64,000 nucleotides of DNA, taken from Mycolicibacterium porcinum. Lineage in GTDB: Bacteria > Actinomycetota > Actinomycetes > Mycobacteriales > Mycobacteriaceae. The DNA is taken from the NCBI GenBank assembly GCA_002086835.1, contig MVIG01000025.1, positions 1-64,000 on the forward strand. The letters run 5' to 3'. This document shows positions 60,097 to 64,000 of this stretch, one piece after another. The notes under the pieces were generated by a model. That model had not been told where the DNA came from, did no database searches, and saw nothing but the letters and a program-made list of their open reading frames with translations. A program made the position numbers and the translations under genes. Position 1 is the first letter of the stretch. Every line of letters starts with the position of its first letter.

Positions 60097-60585
60097 TCAG
60101 TGCGAGGAGCTCTTGAACCGCTCGACCGAACGCTGCAACTCGGCCTCGGCCTCTTCGCGGCCCACCCAGTCGGCGGTCTTGACGAACTTGCCCGGCTCGA
60201 GGTCCTTGTAGTGCACGAAGAAGTGCTTGATGGCGTCGAGTTCGAACTGCGACACGTCGCCGAGGTCCTGGATGTGGTCCCAGCGCGGATCTCCGGCGGG
60301 CACGCACAGCAACTTGTCGTCGCCGCCGGCCTCGTCGGTCATCTTGAACATCGCGACCGGGCGGGCCTCGACGGTGCAGCCGGGGAAGACCGATTCGGGC
60401 AGCAGCACCAGCGCGTCCAGCGGATCGCCGTCCTCGCCGAGGGTGTTCTCGAAGAACCCGTAGTCGGTGGGGTAGCCGAATGAGGTGTAGAGGTAGCGGT
60501 CGAGCTTGACCCGGCCGGTCTCATGGTCAACCTCGTACTTGTTGCGCGAACCCTTCGGGATCTCGATGACGACGTCGAACTTCAC
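60097..60585 (-). CDS. ppa: Inorganic pyrophosphatase
   Basis: 162 residues from GTG 60585 with AAGGAG upstream; the same length as M. tuberculosis Ppa (Rv3628). Family I motifs: [13 protein letters not shown], the YGFFENT segment and the signature [10 protein letters not shown] with metal aspartates. Hydrolyses PPi to phosphate, pulling biosynthetic reactions forward. Cytoplasmic hexamer. It is divergent from dacB across 127 nt. Confidence 0.97.
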   Translation of the reverse strand: MKFDVVIEIPKGSRNKYEVDHETGRVKLDRYLYTSFGYPTDYGFFENTLGEDGDPLDALVLLPESVFPGCTVEARPVAMFKMTDEAGGDDKLLCVPAGDPRWDHIQDLGDVSQFELDAIKHFFVHYKDLEPGKFVKTADWVGREEAEAELQRSVERFKSSSH

Positions 60586-60712
60586 CGTCGCGGCTCCTTC
60601 GCATCTGCGGTCAGGCTTGGGTCGTCGGGCGACGACGCGGGTCAACCCTAATGGAGCGATAGTCTGGCCTAAACGGGTGGCTCGTCCCCACCACCGGCAG
60701 AGCAGGAGAAAT
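60586..60712. promoter_or_regulatory. Divergent promoter region ppa / dacB
   Basis: The minus-strand AAGGAG of ppa is near 60594. For dacB, TAGTCT (60660-60665) is a -10 candidate, about 48 nt before ATG 60713, with ribosome site aggaga (60704-60709). So dacB has a leader, unlike the leaderless genes elsewhere in the window. Confidence 0.4.
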
Positions 60713-62095
60713 ATGCGGCCCACACGGTGGCGGCAGTCCACCCATGTGGCGGTTGGCGTCGTGGTCCTGGTGCTGGTCGCTGCCGTCGTCGCGGTTGCTG
60801 CCGTGCTCACCGGGCACCGGTCCAGCGACGCCGAGGCGGCCACGCCCGCACCCCCGCCTGCGACCGCGAGCCCGGGGATCGTCCCGGTGGACATGTCCGC
60901 GCCGACCCCGACCGTCAGCGGCCTGGCCGCCGCGCTGGCCCCGGCCCTGGCGAACCCCGATCTCGGTGAGGTGACCGGCCGGATCACCGACGCCGAGACC
61001 GGCGCCGAACTGTGGGAACAGAATTCCGGGGTGCAGATGCAGCCGGCGTCGGTCAACAAGGTGCTGACGACGGCGGCCGCGCTGCTCACGCTGGACCGCA
61101 ACGCCCGGCTGGCCACCACGGTCCTGGCGGTCGACTCGCAGCCGGGTCTGGTGGTGCTCAAGGGCGGTGGGGACACCACGCTCTCGGCGGCGCCCGACGA
61201 CACCGACACCTGGTACAAGGGAGCGGCCCGGATCAGTGATCTGGCCGAGCAGGTGCGGCGCAGCGGCATCACGGTCACCTCGGTCCGGGTGGACACCAGT
61301 GCGTACAGCGGTCCGGCGATGGCCCCGGGCTGGGATCCGGCCGACATCGAGGGCGGCGACATCGCGCCGATGGAACCGGTGATGCTCGACGGCGGACGCA
61401 TCCAGCCGACGACGGTGGAATCCAGGCGATCGACCACGCCGGCCCTCGACGCGGGCCGGGCGCTGGCCGCCGCCCTCAAGGTGGATCCCGCGACCGTGAC
61501 GGTGCTGGCCAGCTCGGTCCCGGGCGGCAGGCAGATCGCCGCGGTGCAGTCCGCGCCGCTGATCGAGCGGCTGCGCCAGATGATGAACGAATCCGACAAC
61601 GTGATGGCCGAGTCGATCGCCCGTGAGGTCGCCGCTCAACTGCATCGGCAGCAGAGTTTCGACGGCGGTGTCGACGCCGTGCTGAGCCAACTCGAGGGCG
61701 TCGGCATCGACATGTCGGCGGCCAGGCTGGTCGACTCCAGCGGCCTGTCGACCGAAGACCGGTTGACCGCCCGGATTCTCGACGAGGTGGTCAACGTCGC
61801 GGCGGGCAACACCGAGCCGGCCATGCGGCCACTGGTGGATCTGCTGCCCATCGCAGGCGGCAGCGGCACGCTGTCCAACCGCTACCTCGACACCGACGCC
61901 GGGCGCGACGCCGCCGGCTGGCTGCGGGCCAAGACCGGGTCGTTGACCGGGACCAACGCGCTGGCCGGCATCGTCACCGACGACAGCGGGCGGGTGCTGA
62001 CGTTCGCGCTGATCTCCAACAACGCCGGGCCGACCGGGCGGACCGCGATCGACGAGCTGGCCGCTGTGCTGCGGTCGTGCGGATGTGGCACGTGA
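60713..62095 (+). CDS. dacB: D-alanyl-D-alanine carboxypeptidase (PBP4 family)
   Basis: 460 residues from ATG 60713. An uncleaved N-terminal membrane anchor (about 11-33) is followed by a Pro/Ala linker. Penicillin-binding motifs of the S13 family: Ser113-x-x-Lys116 (ASVNK), S-D-N in [10 protein letters not shown], and KTG in [10 protein letters not shown]. It trims or opens peptidoglycan peptide cross-links outside the membrane. It corresponds to Rv3627c. The metalloprotease gene downstream begins inside the stop codon (GTGA). Confidence 0.95.
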   Translation: MRPTRWRQSTHVAVGVVVLVLVAAVVAVAAVLTGHRSSDAEAATPAPPPATASPGIVPVDMSAPTPTVSGLAAALAPALANPDLGEVTGRITDAETGAELWEQNSGVQMQPASVNKVLTTAAALLTLDRNARLATTVLAVDSQPGLVVLKGGGDTTLSAAPDDTDTWYKGAARISDLAEQVRRSGITVTSVRVDTSAYSGPAMAPGWDPADIEGGDIAPMEPVMLDGGRIQPTTVESRRSTTPALDAGRALAAALKVDPATVTVLASSVPGGRQIAAVQSAPLIERLRQMMNESDNVMAESIAREVAAQLHRQQSFDGGVDAVLSQLEGVGIDMSAARLVDSSGLSTEDRLTARILDEVVNVAAGNTEPAMRPLVDLLPIAGGSGTLSNRYLDTDAGRDAAGWLRAKTGSLTGTNALAGIVTDDSGRVLTFALISNNAGPTGRTAIDELAAVLRSCGCGT

Positions 62096-63159
62096 CCGAC
62101 CGGGTCGAGATGACCGCGGGCCGCGCTGTCGACTGGGATTTCGCAGCGACGGTCGGGGCGAAGCTGGCCCGGCCTGCGCCGGCCGCCAGTGACTACACCC
62201 GCAGCCAGGTGATCGAGCAGCTCTCGGAGAGTTCGAAGGCCGCCGAGCTGCCGGTGCGCGAGGTGACGGGCCTGATCGAGGGCGCCGAGGTGCCCGAGGC
62301 CCGCGTGGTCGACCGTCCCGCCTGGATCCGGGCCGCCACCCGGTCGATGCGGGTGATGACCACCGGTGTGCAACCCGGTGACGAATCTGACTCACACAAG
62401 CCGGGATTCATCACCGGACGGGTCACCGGGGCGCAGACCGGTGCGGTGCTGGCCTTCATCTCCTCGGGCATCCTCGGTCAGTACGATCCGTTCGCCCCGG
62501 ACGGCGGCGAGCTGCTGTTGGTGTACCCCAACGTGATCGCGGTGGAACGCCAATTGCGGGTCGCCCCAGCTGATTTCCGGCTATGGGTGTGCCTGCACGA
62601 GGTCACCCACCGGGTGCAGTTCCGCGCCAATCCCTGGCTGGCCGACCACATGTCGCAGTCGCTGGCGGTGCTCACCCAGGACGCGGGCGAGGACGTCACC
62701 GAGGTGGTGGGCCGGCTCGCACAGTTCGTCCGCAGTCAGCGCAACGGGTCGGCGCCGGACCCGAACTCGAGTGGAGTGCTCGGGCTGATGCGCGCCGTGC
62801 AGGCCGAGCCGCAGCGCCGCGCCCTCGATCAGCTGCTGGTGCTGGGCACCTTGCTGGAAGGGCACGCCGATCACGTGATGGATGCCGTCGGCCCGGCGGT
62901 GGTGCCGACGGTCTCGACCATCCGGCGCCGCTTCGACGACCGCAGGCAGCGCAAGCAACCGCCGCTGCAGCGGGTGGTCCGCGCGCTGCTGGGCTTCGAC
63001 GCCAAGATCAGCCAGTACACCCGGGGCAAGGCGTTCGTCGACCATGTGGTGCGGGAAGTCGGGATGGCCCGCTTCAACACCATCTGGTCCGGCCCCGAGA
63101 CCCTGCCGCAACCCGACGAGATCGACGAACCGCAACGATGGATCGAACGGGTGCTGTAG
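62092..63159 (+). CDS. Zinc-dependent metalloprotease-like protein, DUF2342 (Rv3626c-type)
   Basis: 355 residues from GTG 62092, coupled to dacB. The zinc motif is H169-E170-V-T-H173 (CLHEVTHRVQ); a conserved EGHADHVMDA near residue 265 supplies the likely third ligand. The family (DUF2342, also labelled F420 biosynthesis-associated) is actinobacterial, with the fold of a metallopeptidase and no proven substrate. There is no signal peptide. The gene order dacB, this gene, tilS equals that in M. tuberculosis. It overlaps tilS by 22 nt in another frame. Confidence 0.9.
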   Translation: MTDRVEMTAGRAVDWDFAATVGAKLARPAPAASDYTRSQVIEQLSESSKAAELPVREVTGLIEGAEVPEARVVDRPAWIRAATRSMRVMTTGVQPGDESDSHKPGFITGRVTGAQTGAVLAFISSGILGQYDPFAPDGGELLLVYPNVIAVERQLRVAPADFRLWVCLHEVTHRVQFRANPWLADHMSQSLAVLTQDAGEDVTEVVGRLAQFVRSQRNGSAPDPNSSGVLGLMRAVQAEPQRRALDQLLVLGTLLEGHADHVMDAVGPAVVPTVSTIRRRFDDRRQRKQPPLQRVVRALLGFDAKISQYTRGKAFVDHVVREVGMARFNTIWSGPETLPQPDEIDEPQRWIERVL

Positions 63160-64000
63160 CCGCGCTGCGGCAGGTGGTCGAGGCCTCGGTCCACGGCGTT
63201 GACGGTCCGGCCTGGTGCGTGGCGCTGTCGGGCGGTCCGGACTCGCTGGCGCTGGCCGCCGTCGCCGCCGGTCTGCGGCCCACGACCGCGCTGATCGTCG
63301 ACCATCGGTTACAGGCCGGCTCGGATACCGTGGCCGACACTGCGCGCCGACAGGCATTGGCGCTCGGATGTAGTGCAGCGCAGGTTCTTTCGGTCGACGT
63401 CGGCCGTACCGGCGGGCCCGAGGCCGCGGCGCGTCAGGCCCGCTACGCCGCACTCGACGCGGCGCGTGACGGCGCCCCGGTGCTGCTCGGCCACACCCTC
63501 GACGATCAGGCCGAGACGGTGCTGCTGGGTCTGGGTCGCGGATCGGGGGCCCGCTCGATCGCCGGAATGCGTCCGCACGACCCGCCGTGGCACCGTCCGC
63601 TGCTGGGGGTGCGGCGCACGCTGACGCACGCCGTTTGCGCCGAGCTCGGCCTCGCCCCGTGGCAGGACCCGCACAACGCCGACCGCCGGTTCACCCGCGT
63701 CCGGCTGCGTCACGAGGTGCTGCCGCTGCTGGAGGACGTGCTCGGCGGCGGGGTGGCCGAGGCACTGGCCCGCACCGCGATCGCCCTGCGCGAGGACACC
63801 GAGACGCTCGACGCCCTCGCGGCCGAGGCCCTCACCGGGGCGCGCAGCGAGGCGGGCGGTCTGGACCCCGCCCAGCTGGCCCCGTTGCCCGACGCGCTGC
63901 GACGCCGGGTGATCCGGGCCTGGTTGCTGGACGGCGGCGCGTGTGATCTGACCGACACCCAGATCCGGGCGGTCGACCGGCTGGTGACGGCCTGGCGCGG
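63138..64000 (+). CDS. tilS: tRNA(Ile)-lysidine synthase, 5' part
   Basis: The frame begins at ATG 63138 (MDRTGAVAALRQ) inside the previous gene and is open to the window end, 287 codons; about 30 codons are missing compared with M. tuberculosis TilS. The PP-loop SGGPDS is at 31-36, and GHTLDDQAETVLLGLGRGSG with NADRRFTRVRLRHEVLP are typical TilS blocks. It converts the anticodon cytidine of tRNA-Ile(CAU) to lysidine with ATP and lysine, changing its reading from Met to Ile. Essential in most bacteria. The C-terminal domain lies outside the window. Confidence 0.95.
   Translation, partial: MDRTGAVAALRQVVEASVHGVDGPAWCVALSGGPDSLALAAVAAGLRPTTALIVDHRLQAGSDTVADTARRQALALGCSAAQVLSVDVGRTGGPEAAARQARYAALDAARDGAPVLLGHTLDDQAETVLLGLGRGSGARSIAGMRPHDPPWHRPLLGVRRTLTHAVCAELGLAPWQDPHNADRRFTRVRLRHEVLPLLEDVLGGGVAEALARTAIALREDTETLDALAAEALTGARSEAGGLDPAQLAPLPDALRRRVIRAWLLDGGACDLTDTQIRAVDRLVTAWR

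Noticed and set aside
60586-61599. Long N-terminal extension of the ppa frame
   Set aside because: It runs opposite dacB; Ppa of the expected 162 residues starts at 60585 with a good ribosome site.

Overview
The window is high-GC actinobacterial DNA and almost certainly comes from a rapidly growing mycobacterium (Mycolicibacterium type). It carries a backbone in the same order as the M. tuberculosis Rv3651-Rv3625c segment: an Rv3651-type protein, a MrfA-like helicase (Rv3649), cspA, an Rv3647c-type protein, topA, an Rv3645-type adenylate cyclase, holB, galE1, an Rv3635-type membrane protein, the ppgS group (Rv3630-Rv3632), ppa, dacB, an Rv3626c-type metalloprotease and tilS. An MspA-family fragment, EspA/EspE-like proteins, a DUF222-HNH gene and many leaderless promoters (TANNNT about 6 nt before the start codon) agree with this. 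There are no rRNA genes and no CRISPR array; the only RNA gene recognised is one tRNA-Thr(CGU).

Region 1 (1-5356) is accessory. After an odd poly-G run and the end of an MspA-like gene comes a tight set of secreted or anchored proteins: one with a phospholipase A2-like cysteine pattern, one Gln/Pro-rich with an HNH-like nuclease core, one single-span membrane protein, and a cytoplasmic SUKH/SMI1-like protein that looks like an immunity protein. A decayed TnpB pseudogene and a possible group II intron fragment follow. Region 2 (5357-16785) is conserved core.

Region 3 (16782-22500) carries two tandem minus-strand cassettes, each an EspA/EspE-like (ESX-type) protein followed by a lipoprotein or anchored protein. 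The N-termini and the promoter DNA are duplicated. Upstream of the first cassette lies a relic of the 3' end of the Rv3635-type gene, which shows that the cassette duplicated at this spot. Region 4 (22503-35220) combines envelope genes (GT-C-like protein, galE1, ppgS group) with a TetR-controlled amidohydrolase and a coupled minus-strand operon headed by a Pls/PosA-type one-module NRPS.

Region 5 (35221-42269) starts with a yybP-ykoY (manganese) riboswitch ahead of a TerC-family gene. Then comes a signalling block (receiver-PP2C phosphatase, CHASE3-type histidine kinase, receiver, RsbW-like kinase, STAS antagonist) without a sigma factor, and a serine hydrolase. Region 6 (42385-59497) is a sugar-acid island. 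Two different glucarate dehydratases, 5-keto-4-deoxyglucarate dehydratase and alpha-ketoglutaric semialdehyde dehydrogenase together give glucarate to 2-oxoglutarate. With them are a five-gene dipeptide-type ABC transporter, a TSUP permease, LysR and IclR regulators and two D-2-hydroxyacid dehydrogenases; a DUF222-HNH gene is inserted. Region 7 (59506-64000) returns to the core with an OHCU-decarboxylase-like gene, ppa, dacB, the metalloprotease and the first part of tilS.
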